64,000 nt of DNA from Diphasiastrum complanatum. Lineage: Eukaryota > Streptophyta > Lycopodiopsida > Lycopodiales > Lycopodiaceae. This document shows, piece by piece, positions 44,435 through 58,284 of the stretch; position 1 is the stretch's first letter, and every line of letters begins with the position of its first letter. The position numbers and the translations under genes were made by a program. The stretch lies in the NCBI GenBank assembly GCA_029204225.1, contig CM055100.1, positions 18,832,244-18,896,243 on the forward strand, in the 5' to 3' direction. Below the pieces are notes generated by a model. It was given only the letters and a program-made list of their open reading frames with translations, did not search any database and was not told the DNA's origin.

Positions 44435-46318
44435 CTAACAAAACAAAAACAAAACGAACGTGCTGAACATGAAGAGAGAGAGAGTGGTGCTATAAATGAG
44501 GATATCGTCAAAATAAACAATGACACACTTTCCAAGCAGAGGACGAAAGATGTTATTCATGACATTCTGATAAGTGGGTGGGCCATTGGTAACACCAAAA
44601 GGAAGGACACGAAACTCATACAGACCAAAGTGGGTACGGAAAGCTGTCTTGTGCTCATCAGGAGGATGCATACGAATCTGGTGATAACCGAAACGGAGGT
44701 CAAGTTTAGAAAAGATCTTGGCTTGGCCTAATTGGTCAAACAGGTCATTCATATGAGGGATAGGGTACTGATTACGGATAGTAAGTTTATTTAAAGCACG
44801 ATAATCTATACATAGACGTTTAGTACCATCCTTCTTATCAACAAGTAAAACAGGAGCACCAAAAGGACTGTGGCTAGGAACAATAAGGCCTTGACGTAAT
44901 AAATCAGACACCTGACGCTGGACTTCCTCGCGCTCAACAATAGACATACGAAAAGGAGGACGAGAAGGAGGTGATGCAGAGGAAACAAGATCTATATGGT
45001 GGTTGACATCTCGTAAAGGTGGTAACTGAGTCGGCTCTCTAAACACATGCTCAAATTCACGCAACAGTTCAGAAAATACTTGTGGCAAAGGTGGTGCATC
45101 CGCAATAGGCTGAACTGGCTGAACAGAAAGAATAGCCGCACAGTGGGCCTTCGGGAGTCTCCGTATGAACTGCTTCCCGGAAATAAGCTGATAGTCCTGC
45201 CGAGAATCAATACCGGAAAATATATGTTGAGTACCATCATGAGAGAATGTCAATGTCTGCTGCTGGAGGTCTACTGTAACCGCACCAAGGGATGCAAACC
45301 AATCAGCACCAAGGATAAGATCGTACCGTGTAAGTGGAATAATATGAAAATCTGCCTGACCAAGGAAGTCTCCAATCCGATATGAAAGTTGTTGATACAT
45401 CTGCGTGATAGGAAAAGAGTGTGTGCTGGCAACCTCAACATGCAGGGGATGAGGCGTAGTGACTGGCATAGCACGAATGCGTGTAGTAATATGACTGCTG
45501 AGAAACGAGTGAGTGCTACCCGTGTCAACAAGGGCAATAAACTCACGACCAATGATACGTACGCGAAGACGGATATGGCGCGGACCCGGCTTATCGGCCC
45601 AAGTAGCATAAGCAAGCTGAGCATGGCATACAGCTAGATCAGGGGGATCAGGAACAGGCTCAGTGGGTGTGGCAAACTGATCAACAGGTGGGTCATCATC
45701 AAGAATATGAAGGCATATGGCAGAATCAGGAGTATCATCAGGTGTGTCAGCATCATGGAAATAGACGGCAGTAGCAATGGTAGGTTGTCGGCAATCACGG
45801 GCGATATGATCAGGACTCTTACAGTTGAAACATAAGCGCTTCTCACGGATCTCAGACATCTCAGGCTGTGAGTAGCGACGAACAAAAACAGGACGAGGAG
45901 AAAAAGGCGGACGTGGTGCAAAAGGAAGAGTGGACAAAGGTGAACTGACAGATGTGGGACTAGCAGAGGATGGAGAGGAAAAAATAGGACGTGTGAAAGG
46001 ATGCGAAGGACAAGAAACAGAGGAAGAGATGGGAGAGTACTTGTGCTGCAGTGCGATAGCAAGGGAGATGGCGTGAGAAAGAGTGAGTGGAAAAAAAGAA
46101 GAAACATCATACCTGAGTGCGCCTCGTAGACCAGCAACGTAGCGAGAGATGAGCTCCAATGTAGAAATATCTAAGAATAGATAGGAAAGCTCTGTAAACC
46201 GTGTCGTATAAGCAGCCAAGTCACCAATGTGAGATAAACTGCGAAAGATGTCGCGTTGTTGAAGAAGCCACTGTGGATCAATCATCGCTAGGCGGAGTGC
46301 TGTCATAAACTTGTCCAA
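44435..46318 (-). CDS. gypsy copy A gag C-terminal part, protease and reverse transcriptase
   Basis: This is an open frame of 627 codons. The gag part has [18 protein letters not shown] and the knuckle [14 protein letters not shown]. The protease has [15 protein letters not shown] and [35 protein letters not shown] linker leads to RT with [35 protein letters not shown] and [13 protein letters not shown] (the Y-x-D-D box). One RT residue differs from copy B in D-L-R-(F/S)-G-Y-H-Q. After the catalytic box the frame runs into a frameshift. Confidence 0.88.
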   Translation of the reverse strand: MDKFMTALRLAMIDPQWLLQQRDIFRSLSHIGDLAAYTTRFTELSYLFLDISTLELISRYVAGLRGALRYDVSSFFPLTLSHAISLAIALQHKYSPISSSVSCPSHPFTRPIFSSPSSASPTSVSSPLSTLPFAPRPPFSPRPVFVRRYSQPEMSEIREKRLCFNCKSPDHIARDCRQPTIATAVYFHDADTPDDTPDSAICLHILDDDPPVDQFATPTEPVPDPPDLAVCHAQLAYATWADKPGPRHIRLRVRIIGREFIALVDTGSTHSFLSSHITTRIRAMPVTTPHPLHVEVASTHSFPITQMYQQLSYRIGDFLGQADFHIIPLTRYDLILGADWFASLGAVTVDLQQQTLTFSHDGTQHIFSGIDSRQDYQLISGKQFIRRLPKAHCAAILSVQPVQPIADAPPLPQVFSELLREFEHVFREPTQLPPLRDVNHHIDLVSSASPPSRPPFRMSIVEREEVQRQVSDLLRQGLIVPSHSPFGAPVLLVDKKDGTKRLCIDYRALNKLTIRNQYPIPHMNDLFDQLGQAKIFSKLDLRFGYHQIRMHPPDEHKTAFRTHFGLYEFRVLPFGVTNGPPTYQNVMNNIFRPLLGKCVIVYFDDILIYSTTLSLFMFSTFVLFLFC

Positions 46319-46804
46319 CTAGCAAGGCCAGAGTGTGAAGTCGTCTGGCGAAACATGCACCACCAAGTAGCAACACGGCCCTCCAAATGTAAAGCAGCCA
46401 AATGTATCCGCTGAATGTCAATCTTAGGAAACATAAGGAAGTAGGTCTCAAGCTTCTAGAATACCAATTCTCGAGTTCATTCCCATCGGATGACCCAGAA
46501 TACACAGTAAGCTGAACCTTATCCTTAAAGTCTCGTGGCAAAGGACCAGAAGATGAAGGAGTCTCGGGTGGTGGAAATGTACGTTGTGGGGGAACAGGTG
46601 GAGATAGTGGAGAAACACTGGACTGTAATGATAGTGTAGCAATCTGGGCAGTAAGAGCAGTGAATGTCTCTCGTAACTCTTGGCGTAAATCAGTGCGTAC
46701 ATCACTCATGGCTTCCCTAAGATGATCTCGGAATTCATGCCGTACTTCTTCAAGGTAAGTGGAAGACGATATGCAAGGCTCAGAAGATGTAGGGGAACTA
46801 TCCA
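46278..46804 (-). pseudogene. gypsy copy A Gag N-terminal part
   Basis: It starts at ATG 46804 (MDSSPTSSEPCISSSTYLEE). A coiled-coil-like acidic/basic region (DHLREAMSDVRTDLRQEL) and a Pro-rich linker lead to the start of the capsid domain (LTVYSGSSDGNELENWYSRS). A shift near 46320-46460 moves the frame to the one opening at 46318, so the gag frame is broken. Confidence 0.8.
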
Positions 46805-46811
46805 TGGTCAA

Positions 46812-47222
46812 GGAATGCAGGAAGTGAAGAGAGTGTAAGAAAAGCTTAATATCGGAGGGAGCGGACTTTTGTCGTCACCCCAAATACGCTTTAGATACAC
46901 AAACGACACTAGGAGCAAGAAAGGAAATGACAAATGTCAAGAAAAGGTGTGGAAAGCAAGGAAAAACCAGCAAAGATACCTCTCGATAGAGCTCCAAGCG
47001 TGCGAAGAGCTGGCTGGAAAATGTGACCACAAGGAGAATGAAAGTGGGCGCTGCACAGCCTCCAATCAATGCTGAAAATATGGCTGGAAATCTGTGGAAA
47101 ACGTGATGAAATAGGGCGATGGACAGCCTCCAATCAAAACTGAAATATGGCTGAAACTCTGCTGGAACAATGGCTGAAAAATGTGATGAAGTAGGGCGCT
47201 GGACAGCCTGGATTTGGACTTG
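46812..47222 (-). repeat. gypsy copy A leader with three ~68-80-bp tandem units
   Basis: In the minus-strand leader the phrase GGCTGT(C/G)CA(G/T)CGCCC recurs at 47208, 47128 and 47060. Each is followed by a CATCACATTTT- or CATTTTCCAGCC-like stretch and, in two units, TGATTGGA. Tandem leader repeats of this kind can arise by slippage during reverse transcription. This copy has no primer-binding site directly upstream because copy B is joined at 47223. Confidence 0.7.
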
Positions 47223-49839
47223 GAATGATAGGCAGTGCCCATAAGTATCCTAACATCCAAGATACGCATAAGCTCTTTCCAAAACCTGATGTAAACTTGG
47301 TATCCCGATCAGTAAGTATAGATCGTGGGAGACCATGTAAGCGGAAAATCTCAGAAATAAATATACGACCACACTGCTCTGCTGTAATAGTACGTCTGAC
47401 TGGTATGAAATGAGCTTCTTTAGAAAACCTATCAACTACCACCAAACAAGAGTCATGACCACGCTGAGTACGGGGAAGACCTAAAATGAAGTCCATAGAT
47501 ATATCAGTCCACTGGCGGGAAGGAATAGGCCCGCCAGGTTTTTCACGGGAATACTTGTTATGAAGGCAAAAATCACAAGTATGAATAAGGTGGGAAAGCT
47601 CACGCTTCATGGAAGGCCAATAAAAATGTTCTTTCAAACGGAACAAGGACTTCTGAAAACCAAAATGGCCACCAACAAGAGAGGATTGGGCATCAAGGAG
47701 CTGTGGACGTATGTTGAGAGTGCTGGGAAATAACGAACCATTGAAACAAACGATGATTAACAATGGAATAAACCTGGTGAGGGTGAGAGGAAGGACGAGA
47801 GGCAGACGACATAATATCACGAAAGTCTGGACATGTGGCATAAGCCTGAGGAAGATCATCATACCAAGAGTGGGGAGACGTAACAAGACTGTAAGTAAGA
47901 GCAGGTAAACGAGACAAAGCATCAGTAGCAACGTTACTTTTACCAGGCTTATAATGAATATCAAAATGAAAGGACTGTAAAAACTGAAGCCAACGGTACT
48001 GACGATCACTAATATCCTTTTGTGTATACAAATAACGAAGTGACTGGTGATCTGTAAAAACATCAAACGGAACACGATACAGATAATGACGCCACTTCTT
48101 TAAAGCAAAAATGATAGCAAGCAACTCTTTTTCATGAGTGGAATAGCGCTGCTCATACGAACGAAGACGACGGGATTCATATGCAATAACACACTGACAC
48201 TGACGTAACAAAGCACCTAATCCTATGGAACTAGCGTCAGTCTCAACAGCAAAACGCTGGGAAAAATCTGGAAGACATAAAATAGGGGCAGTGGTAAGCT
48301 TAACCTTCAAAGTATCAAAAACTGACTGACATGCGGGAGTCCAAGCAAACGAAGTTTCCTTTTTCAACAGAGCATGCAAAGGAGTTGCAAGAGTGTCAAA
48401 ATGAGCAACTGGTTTACGAAGATGGATAGCAAGACCAAGAAACATACAAACATCATGAACATCAGCAGGCACAAGCCATGAAAGAATAGAACGGACCTTA
48501 AGAGGATCGAGACGAACAGTACCATTAGTAACAAAGAAGCCCAAAAACTCGATTTAGAACGTTTAGCATACAGATGATGAGTAACTAACGAAACAAAAAC
48601 AGAACGAATGTGCTGAACCTAAAGAGAGAGAGTGGTGCTATGAATGAGGATATCGTCAAAATAAACAATGACACACTTTCCAAGCAAAGGACGAAAGATG
48701 TTATTCATGACATTTTGAAAAGTGGGCGGGCCATTGGTAACACCAAAAGGAAGGACACGAAACTCATACAGACCAAAGTGGGTACGGAAAGCTGTCTTGT
48801 GCTCATCAGGAGGATGCATACGAATCTGGTGATAACCGGAACGGAGGTCAAGTTTAGAAAAGATCTTGGCTTGGCCTAATTGGTCAAACAGGTCATCCAT
48901 ATGAGGGATAGGGTACTGATTACGGATAGTAACTTTATTTAAAGCACGATAATCAATACATAGACGTTTAGTACCATCCTTCTTATCAACAAGTAAAACA
49001 GGAGCACCAAAAGGACTGTGGCTAGGAACAATAAGGCCTTGACGTAATAAATCAAACACCTGACGTTGGACTTCCTCGCGCTCAACAATAGACATACGAA
49101 AAGGAGGACGAGAAGGAGGTGATGCAGAGGAAACAAGGTCTATATGGTGGTTGACATCTCGTAAAGGTGGTAACTGAGTCGGCTCTCTAAAAACATGCCC
49201 AAATTCACGCAACAGTTCAGAAAATACCTGTGGCAAAGGTGGTGCATCCGCAATAGGCTGAATTGGCTGAACAGAAAGAATAGCCGCACAGTGGGCCTTG
49301 GGGAGGCTCCGTATGAACTGCTTCCCGGAAATAAGCTGATAGTCCTGCCGAGAATCAATACCGGAAAATATATGCTGAGTACCATCATGAGAGAATGTCA
49401 ATGTCTACTGCTGGAGGTCTACTGTAACCGCACCAAGGGATGCAAACCAATCAGCACCGAGGATAAGATCGTACCGTGTAAGTGGAATAATATGAAAATC
49501 TGCCTGACCAAGGAAGTCTCCAATCCGATATGAAAGCTGTTGATACATCTGCGTGCTAGGAAAAGAGTGTGCGCTGGCAACCTCAACATGCAGGAGATGA
49601 GGCGTAGTGATTGGCATAGCACGAATGCGTGTAGTAATATGACTGCTGAGAAACGAGTGAGTGCTACCCGTGTCAACAAGGGCAATAAACTCACAACCAG
49701 TGATACGTACGCGAAGACGGATATGGCGTGGACCCAGCTTACCGGCCCAAGTAGCATAAGCAAGCTGAGCATGGCATACAGCTGGATCAGGGAGATCAGG
49801 AACAGGCTCAGTGGGTGTGGCAAACTGATCAACAGGTGG
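47223..49839 (-). pseudogene. gypsy copy B: gag end, protease, RT, RNase H, partial integrase
   Basis: This is nearly the same text as copy A from mid gag ([18 protein letters not shown]) through protease, RT ([33 protein letters not shown]), RNase H (RFAVETDASSIGLGALL) and the integrase core start. It stops at 47223, equivalent to 43097 in copy A. A TAG at 49408-49410 replaces a glutamine codon seen in copy A. A frameshift is present near 48550-48610. Copy B keeps stretches that copy A has lost, such as TTAPILCLPDFSQRF. Confidence 0.85.
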
Positions 49840-49942
49840 AAAATGCGTAACCAGAAATATACATAACCAACAGTAAATGTAAAGAGGCCTGCGGAATATA
49901 TGCAGAGTAGCCCAGTAGGCCTGTATCCTGTAGTCCGTAACT
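49840..49942 (-). repeat. Truncated 5' LTR of the composite gypsy element
   Basis: Only the first ~103 bp of the LTR (AGTTACGGAC... to ...GCATTTT on the minus strand) is present, fused straight to gag sequence of copy B. The remaining ~360 bp, the primer-binding site, the leader and the gag start are absent at this end. Confidence 0.85.
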
Positions 49943-49947
49943 CACTA

Positions 49948-51590
49948 ATCTAGTGAATGTTTCTTTGCGAGAAGTCATATGACGATTTGCACCACTATCA
50001 ATCAATGGGCTGAAAATTAGCAACTTGCAAAACAGAACCTGAATTCCTCATTGATGTAGAAGTACTAGTAGAAGCAATATTAGCCACAAAAGCATAGTCT
50101 TGGTTGAAGAGATCACCACTAGCTTCAAGCTCTTGCTCCAAAGTAGCAAGTGAAGCACTAGCATCAATTCCTTTACTCTCCTCTTTCGCAAGCTTCTTCT
50201 TACAATCCTTGATGAAGTGCCCATACTTCTTGCAATAATGGCACTTCCCTTTCTATTTTTGAGTGTCGACATTTTGACCTCCAACGGGCTTTTGCTCATC
50301 CTTGGAACGAGGCTTTTCCTTTCCTTTTGACTTGCCTTTGACCTTGCCTTTTGTGAAGAAAGCTTGATCTTGTTGAGTGTCACCCGCAAAATTTTGCTTC
50401 ATTTGCTCCTCTTGAAGAAGCAGCCCAACAAGTTCATCGATGGAGAGTTGTTGTCCCCTAAGAGAGATACTCAAAGATGAAACGGTTGATAAGAGGAAGG
50501 TAATGAGTTGAGAGTAATGGAAACAAATTGAGCATCCTCAGTTATCTCATCAATATTGAGAAGCTCCTCACGAAGATCCTTGATCTTCGTCAAGTGATTG
50601 GTCACTTGATCCCCTTCTTGCATCTTCAACAAAGAAAGTTGATTTCTGAGATACACTACTCTTGCTGGATTTTTGACTCTATACATAGTATAAAGTGTAT
50701 CCCACGCACTTTTAGATGTCTTACAAGACCTAATATGAGGTAAGATAGATCTTTTCACAACAAGAGCAACCATAATATGTGCTTGTGCATCCCTTCTATC
50801 CCACTTCTTTTGTTCTTCCGAAGATGTAGAAGTTGATGATGATGATGATCCACGAGGTGTAGGAGGTGCCAAAGACGGAGGCCTTTCCTCATCACCATTG
50901 ACCAAATCCCACAGCCCTTTCGCTATGAGAAGATTCTTCATCATGTAACTCCACAAGGAGTAGTTTGTGCCATCCAACCGATCTTCACTAAACAAAGCAC
51001 CGATAGCTTCCAATTCCTTAGCCATTACCTCCAACAGAATTTTAGCTTGTAGTAGATAGGAAAGAGAGCCTTTCCACAACTAGATCTACTCAGAAATTTG
51101 CAGCAAACAAAGAGCTGAAAATAGGAGCACAAGATGTCTTTCAATCTCTAACCAAAGTGCCCAAAGGATACTGGAAAGATGGCTGACTTTCTGCACAAAA
51201 AAAACCAACTTCTTGAAAATTAGGTTAGCTTCGATCGAAGCCTACACCGAAACCCAATTAGGAAGCCAAATAGTGTGATCAACACACACTTCAATAGGGC
51301 TGTTGAAAGCACCCTACTGCTTACTGAAAATCTGCAATTTTCCAGCCACAATTTTGCCCTAAACCAAAATAGGGTATGTTGAATATTGGGCGCCCTCCTT
51401 CACAAATGCAAACCTGAAAACAAAAACAGCAAGGTAAGAAGGCTCCAACACCAAAAACCAATAGCAGATTTTTGGGCGCCCTTCTCCAAACAAAACTTGT
51501 TGAAAACTGGTTGCATAAAAATCATATTTGAGATGCTGATTTTTGGGTGCCACAAATTGCTCCTCCAAGATCTGTGATGGGCGCCCTCCT
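49948..51590 (-). pseudogene. Outer copia element, part 1: leader, gag, CCHC, protease start
   Basis: The leader runs 51590-51026 on the minus strand and gag starts at ATG 51025 (MAKELEAIGALFSEDRLDG). The UBN2-type gag shows GTNYSLWSYMMKNLL, AWDTLYTMYRVKN and LTKIKDLREELLNI. Frameshifts near 50470 and a TAG near 50254 precede the knuckle CHYCKKYGHFIKDC (50236-50195). The protease active site reads IDSGANRHMT near 49980-49990 and the frame then meets the gypsy LTR. No copia 5' LTR is visible; the leader abuts the CT tail of LINE copy f at 51598. Confidence 0.8.
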
Positions 51591-51595
51591 TCAAC

Positions 51596-53129
<1,534 letters not shown>

Positions 53130-55788
53130 CTCCCCCACGGAATAACAAATCCCATCGAGCTAAATGAAAAAGTAGCATTTAATCATGTAGCAGCAAGACT
53201 TGGTGGATCAGCAACTATAGCAGATGTAGAGGACTGAGCAAGACCAAAAACTGAATCTGCCATGAGATTGAGCTGAAGACAAACCTGAAGTATAGCAGTT
53301 GCTAATAAAGGAAATAGCTTTAGATCATCAAGAAAGGTAGCATCACGAGGAGCATCATCCTCAATGGCTACACGTAACAAACTAACATGAAAAATATCAC
53401 ATGCATATGTAGAGGGCGATAGCTATAAACGATAACTCACTGGACTAAGACAGCCCAATATGCAGTAAGGCCCATAGTAGCATGGTGCAAGCTTCTCAGT
53501 AGAAGCATGGCCTTGAACAAAATGATGTCATGCAAAGTGAATCTAAAGATAAACCAAATCACCAAGTTGAAATTGAACATGGCGGCGATGGAGGTCTACA
53601 AAGGTCTTGTAACGTTGGACATGCTATAAATGTGTACTAGCTCGAGTAATAAGCTCGCGGGGCACTTGATAAAAATGAAGCAAGGGTAACAGGTGCATCA
53701 TCAAGTGGAAGAGGAACTAGTAAAGCAGGAGCATAACCATCAGCTAATAAAAATGGGGAAACACCGATGTTGGTACTTACAGAGCTATTAGGGCTATACT
53801 GTGCTAAGCATAAATGTTAATCCCAATCCTTACCTAAAGGAGTAAGAAAATGGCGAAGATAATCCTCAAGGACCCGATTAAGGACCTCGGACTACCATCG
53901 GCTATGGAATGATAAGCAATACCCCATTAAGAGTTAAACATCTAGAATATGCATAAGCTTTGTCTAGAACATAGAAGTAAACTTACTATCCCGATCAGAA
54001 AGTATAGAACGTGGAAAGCCATGGAGCCGAAAGACTTTGATAGCAATAAACACGCACACTACTCTGCTATAAGAGAGCTATGAATCAAGATGATGTGCCT
54101 ATTTCGAGAACCGATTGACCACCACCATACATGAGTTATGCCCACGTTGGGTACAAGGCCATTGACGAAGTCCATAGAAATATGTCTACTAGGGATGAGT
54201 AGAGCAAATTAATGAGCTTGGCATGGGAGTACTTATTACGAGCAGAGAAACTACACTGACAGATAAGAAGTGTGAGCTCAGACTTCATGGATGGCCAATA
54301 GAAATTGTCCTTAAAACAAGTATAAGACTTTTGAGAACCAAAATGGCCACCAGCAGGAGAAGAATGGGCATCAGACAACAACTTAGAACCAACATCAATG
54401 GTACTTAGAATACAAAGGGAACCATAATGATAAAGACAATGATCAACGATGGAATAAACTTGAAGTGGACGAGACGAAGGAAGTGGAGCAGAAATATGAA
54501 TAGCACAAAAATCAGGACAAGTAAGATAAGCAAAAGGTAAAGCATCAAACAAGGGGGGTATGGTAGCAACAAGGCTATGTAACAAAGCGGGAAGACAGGA
54601 TAAAGCATTAGCAGCAATGTTCGACTGACCAAAATGAAAAGACCATAAAAATTGTGACCAATGATACTGATACTTGAGGTCACTAAGGTCCCACTATGAA
54701 AAAAGATAATGTAGAAACTGATGATCAGTAATAATGTCAAAATAAACACAATAAACATAATGATACGACTTCTTAAGAGTATAGATCATAGCGAGGAGCT
54801 CTTTCTCGTGAACAGAGTAACATTGCTCATAAGAGCAACAAAGACGAGGCAAATCATAGACAATAACACACTAGGATTGACAAAGTAAGGCGCCTAAACC
54901 AACAAAACTAGCATCAATCTCTAAGTTTTTCTCATTGAAAATGGCGTCAATGATTGCATACTTGTTGGATGATAGGCTTATTTCATCCAATTATTCAACT
55001 TGGAAGTTGAGGATAGAGTCCATTCTTGTTCTCCAAGATTTGATGGACATTGTGAATGGTGAGGAAAATGAACCCATCCATCCACAAGAATCAACAAAGT
55101 ACATGAAGAGATTTAAAATTGCTCTTCATTGTATCAAAATGAATGTTGCTAATGAATTGCTTAAAGAGGTTGGAGCATGTACCACGGCTCAAGAGGCTTG
55201 GGAAATTCTCCAAACAATATATGAGTCCACAAATACCTCTAGGTTACTTTAATATTTGATCAAACTGAGGCAAACACATGACAACATCAAAAACAACAAC
55301 ATGACGAAGAGTATCAAAGGTTGTTTGACAATCAAAAGAAATAGCTAATGAGTGACAAGTAACTAGAAGACAAAAGAAAGATGGGAAACATGCTAGGAAA
55401 GAGATGAATTAAAAAATGAGAATGTCGTCCAAATAAACTAAAACACAACAACCAAGAAGGGATGCATAATGTTACACATGACATTGATGTGAGTGGACCA
55501 TTAGTGGCACCAAAACAAAGCACACGAACCAAAATTGTCATCAAATGTCGCTGGAAAAATCTGCAAAAGAGATGCCAAAATTGCCACCAAACAGGAGGCT
55601 AAAATCTGCTGGAAATGACACTAAAAATAGCCAATAAAAATGCCACCTAGTGTACCAAAGATCCGTTGGAAAAAGCAGCCCCTTAGTCTAGCTGAAGTAG
55701 TGCTGCTAACTATCGACTAAAGATTGCCACCAAAGATAGCGAAAAATAGCCACAAAAGATTTTCGGCCAAAAAAGTGCTCTAATACCA
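53130..55788 (-). pseudogene. Ty3/gypsy internal region, heavily decayed
   Basis: From the primer-binding site (TGGTATTAGAGC, 55788-55777) comes a leader, then only short RT/RNase H remnants (FDTLRHVVVFDVVMCLPQFD). A copia insert at 54915-55256 follows. RNase H then resumes as DASFVGLGALLCQS, SVHEKELLAMIYTLKK and IITDHQFLHYL, and the integrase zinc finger as AGGHFGSQKS and WPSMKSELTLLICQCSFSA (54585-54136). The integrase core and C terminus continue to 53160 with many stops. Gag, protease and most of RT are missing, so a large deletion lies between leader and RNase H. Confidence 0.75.
54915..55256 (+). pseudogene. copia gag N-terminal fragment embedded in the gypsy RNase H
   Basis: The plus-strand frame starting 54935 reads ISSNYSTWKLRIESILVLQD, LMDIVNGEENEPI, CIKMNVANELLKEV and AWEILQTIYESTNTS. 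It is a UBN2-type copia gag close to the one at 62188-62875. The gypsy frame breaks after LPQFDQ at 55257 and resumes with E-I-D-A-S-F at about 54914, so the copia piece sits precisely inside the RNase H domain in the opposite orientation. I see no target duplication. Confidence 0.78.
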
Positions 55789-55874
55789 AGTTACGAACTG
55801 ATTCATAGGAGATCAGTAGCTAAGCTTGGGAAGCGGCACATAACTAAGAACAACCCTAGAAAGCAATAAAGAGA

Positions 55875-55931
<57 letters not shown>

Positions 55932-56228
55932 TCAATGTCAGAAGTTGGATAATGAATGTCAATGTGTCCTACTTATTGTCATAGAGGAACCCTAAATGGA
56001 TAAGACTAGGGAGATCAATCTCCAGGTGGGATAATAGTGCCCCCTCTCAATAGGTCTCTGACCCACTAGGTGGCCCCCTCTCATCGATTGTGTGACCAAA
56101 ATAGCAACTAGACTAATGGAATGGGCCATAGGCCAGTACATGAATAAAAAGGGCCCAAGGACCTGCTTATCATAATAATAAAGTAATAAAGAAGGACGTG
56201 GCGAATGTAATGAGCCGAGTCCATAACT
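55789..56228 (-). repeat. gypsy 5' LTR (AGTTA...TAACT family)
   Basis: This 440-bp LTR starts AGTTATGGAC (56228 down) and ends GTTCGTAACT, with the primer-binding site immediately after it. It contains a 48-bp CT tract (55927-55880). Confidence 0.87.
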
Positions 56229-57273
56229 AGGTCTAGAGAGAAAGAGAGAAAACTATCAAAGAGAAATGTATATAAAGAGAAAATTTAGAAGAGATTAGCC
56301 CATGTCCAATTGCTTGAGAAAGTGATTTACTACCATAATTGAGGCAGCATTTGTGTTCTCCTTCAAAACAAGTTGAACTACATAACATACGATCAATAAC
56401 TAAAGCCCTTCATAAAATAGCATAGAGTCTCTTGCAAAGAGCTCCAATACTTGAAAATGCCATATGATACCGCACTAGGTAAATGAAGATCTATCGTACT
56501 AACCAAATGCCTTAAAGTGGAAGCTTCTAGACATTTAGGCAAAGGGAGAGAAAATAGTGCATTCTTCCTTTGTGGGCCACCACTCCAGCTAATTTTGGCC
56601 AGCATAAAATGAAAATGAAGAAAAAATGGCCCTTATGCATGTACATGAATAGAAGCCTAAGGCCAACATATGAATAAGAGCGCACCAACATGGACAAGAT
56701 GTCCATAACATACCTCATGTAGATATCACATATGAAGATGTTTATAGTATACACATCTACATTGATGATGACCCTCCCCACAACAAACTATCTCATTCTG
56801 ATCAAGACCTACCATTGCTCACTTGTTTCCTAGTGTATGGGTATTTTGCAGATTTAGTGCTTTGAGAGTGAGCATGGCCACTGTAAAGGTGGTCATCTTG
56901 ATTAGCTAGATAGCATGTGTTCTATTCATAACTTTGTCATGTCGTAGTTTAGGAACTTTAGGTTAACTTTCATATTCTTACATATTTTCTTATGTTCTAT
57001 TCATAACTTTGTCCACCGTAGAAACACACGGAACGTGTTGAAATGTTCAAGGTTCACGGGAATACATAGGAGGAATGTTCCCTATTGCTACAGGTCTTGC
57101 CCCCCATGTCCCCCGTCCCTATAGGCCATTACCATTTGTTGTAGGCCCTAATCTGGAGCTCTCTACATGAAAATTCGTTTTGAGTTTGGAATTGTATATC
57201 TTTAATTTCGGTGTGTGCTCAGAAAAATTAAAATATCATATAGCTTGCATGATGGCACAAAAGACACTAATGA

Positions 57274-57274
<1 letters not shown>
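56229..57274. other. Last intron: nothing recognised
   Basis: AT-rich, with a few LTR-like phrases (near 56540-56600, GTGGGCCACCACTCCA) that may be another decayed LTR. No boundaries can be drawn. Confidence 0.4.

Positions 57275-57337
<63 letters not shown>
57275..57337 (+). repeat. (CT)n microsatellite, possible LINE tail
   Basis: It is preceded by GGCACAAAAGACACTAATG, which resembles the LINE 3' signature GGCATGGAAAAGACATTAAT. A very short 3' LINE relic is therefore possible. Confidence 0.5.
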
Positions 57338-57340
<3 letters not shown>

Positions 57341-57407
57341 TTCAGCTCATGACTCCTTGTGTAATTTGACCTTCTGCTGGTAATCAATATATACACCTGA
57401 GTTGCCC

Positions 57408-58005
57408 ATTCCGGAACGGAACACGTTCCGTTCCGGAATTGGACTCCCAAAAAAAAAATACGTTTTTTTACCAGAAAAAAAACCATATCCTGAGACTTAA
57501 TAGACAACGGGCAACTAAATAGAGAGACAATAAGCGCAACTAAATGCAAAAAAACAGTTTAAGACTGAGCATCGAGGCAGTGTCAATATATGGATTTTGC
57601 TGGGATTCTGCAGAAAAACATAGTAATCAGATAATTAGATAAAGGAACAGAATCAAGATACATAGCGTGGCTCAGACAGCGATTCTATAGCTCAACTATA
57701 TGTAACGTGGCAGATAGCGATTCTAGGAAAACCGTGAGTAGCAGTCAGAGAAGATAGCGATTCTAGGATCAACATGTTTGTTAAAATCAATTTCTTTGTT
57801 TAAATTTACACATCATCGACTTCAAAACAATGAATTCAAATCGATTTCTGATCTGTAGCGTCCCTCAATGCATTATAAAGCGTCCCTCAATATATTATCA
57901 AGAAGGAAGATCGCGAAGAAGGAAGATCACGGCCAGCTTGATACCTGGTTTTTTTTTTCTTTAAAAAAACGTTCCAACTCAGTTCGTTCCGGAACATACT
58001 ATTCG
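57408..58005. repeat. Foldback-like repeat with TTCCGGAACG modules
   Basis: A near-perfect palindrome lies at 57408-57439 (15-bp arms ATTCCGGAACGGAAC, 2-bp centre), followed by an A run and a T run. A matching inverted module with a T/A run and CGTTCCGGAAC lies at 57945-57995. This is the layout of a MITE or foldback element. I could not find a convincing target duplication. Within it AGATAGCGATTCTAGGA occurs twice (57712 and 57752). Confidence 0.45.
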
Positions 58006-58284
58006 ACCATGAACAGTCACAAAAGTTGTTCCTGTTAAGGTCAATTTTATTACACAGAAAATGGGGAAGATCATTTTCTTAGAGTTTCATTTTCAAGGTT
58101 CATAACATTGTGAGAGTAAAATATTTCATGGGCTTTTCCCCTTAGTTTTCAGCTCTGATTAACCTATTTTGCCCTTTTTGCTTGATGGAGCTATTAAACT
58201 AAATTAGGCCATGAACTGTGAAAGTTACTTACTTATTTGTCAGTCTTAAAAAGGGTGACTGGTGAGCATTCTGGTTGTTTTCAG

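Larger units (their letters stand above)
41722..49942 (-). mobile_element. Composite Ty3/gypsy element: one TSD pair, one and a half internal regions
   Basis: CACTA at 41717-41721 and 49943-49947 flank the 8,221-bp block, so it behaves as a single insertion in the copia protease gene. On the minus strand the order is: a 103-bp piece of 5' LTR (49942-49840); gag middle to integrase of copy B (49839-47223); then the leader, gag, protease, RT, RNase H and integrase of copy A (47222-42194); polypurine CAGGGAG; 3' LTR (42186-41722). Copies A and B are nearly identical over their shared part. Both carry lesions, so neither is intact. Confidence 0.82.

Noticed and set aside
42880-45640. Hydrophobic Leu-rich frames on the minus strand that look like membrane proteins
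   Set aside because: They are alternative frames of the gypsy gag-pol sequence.
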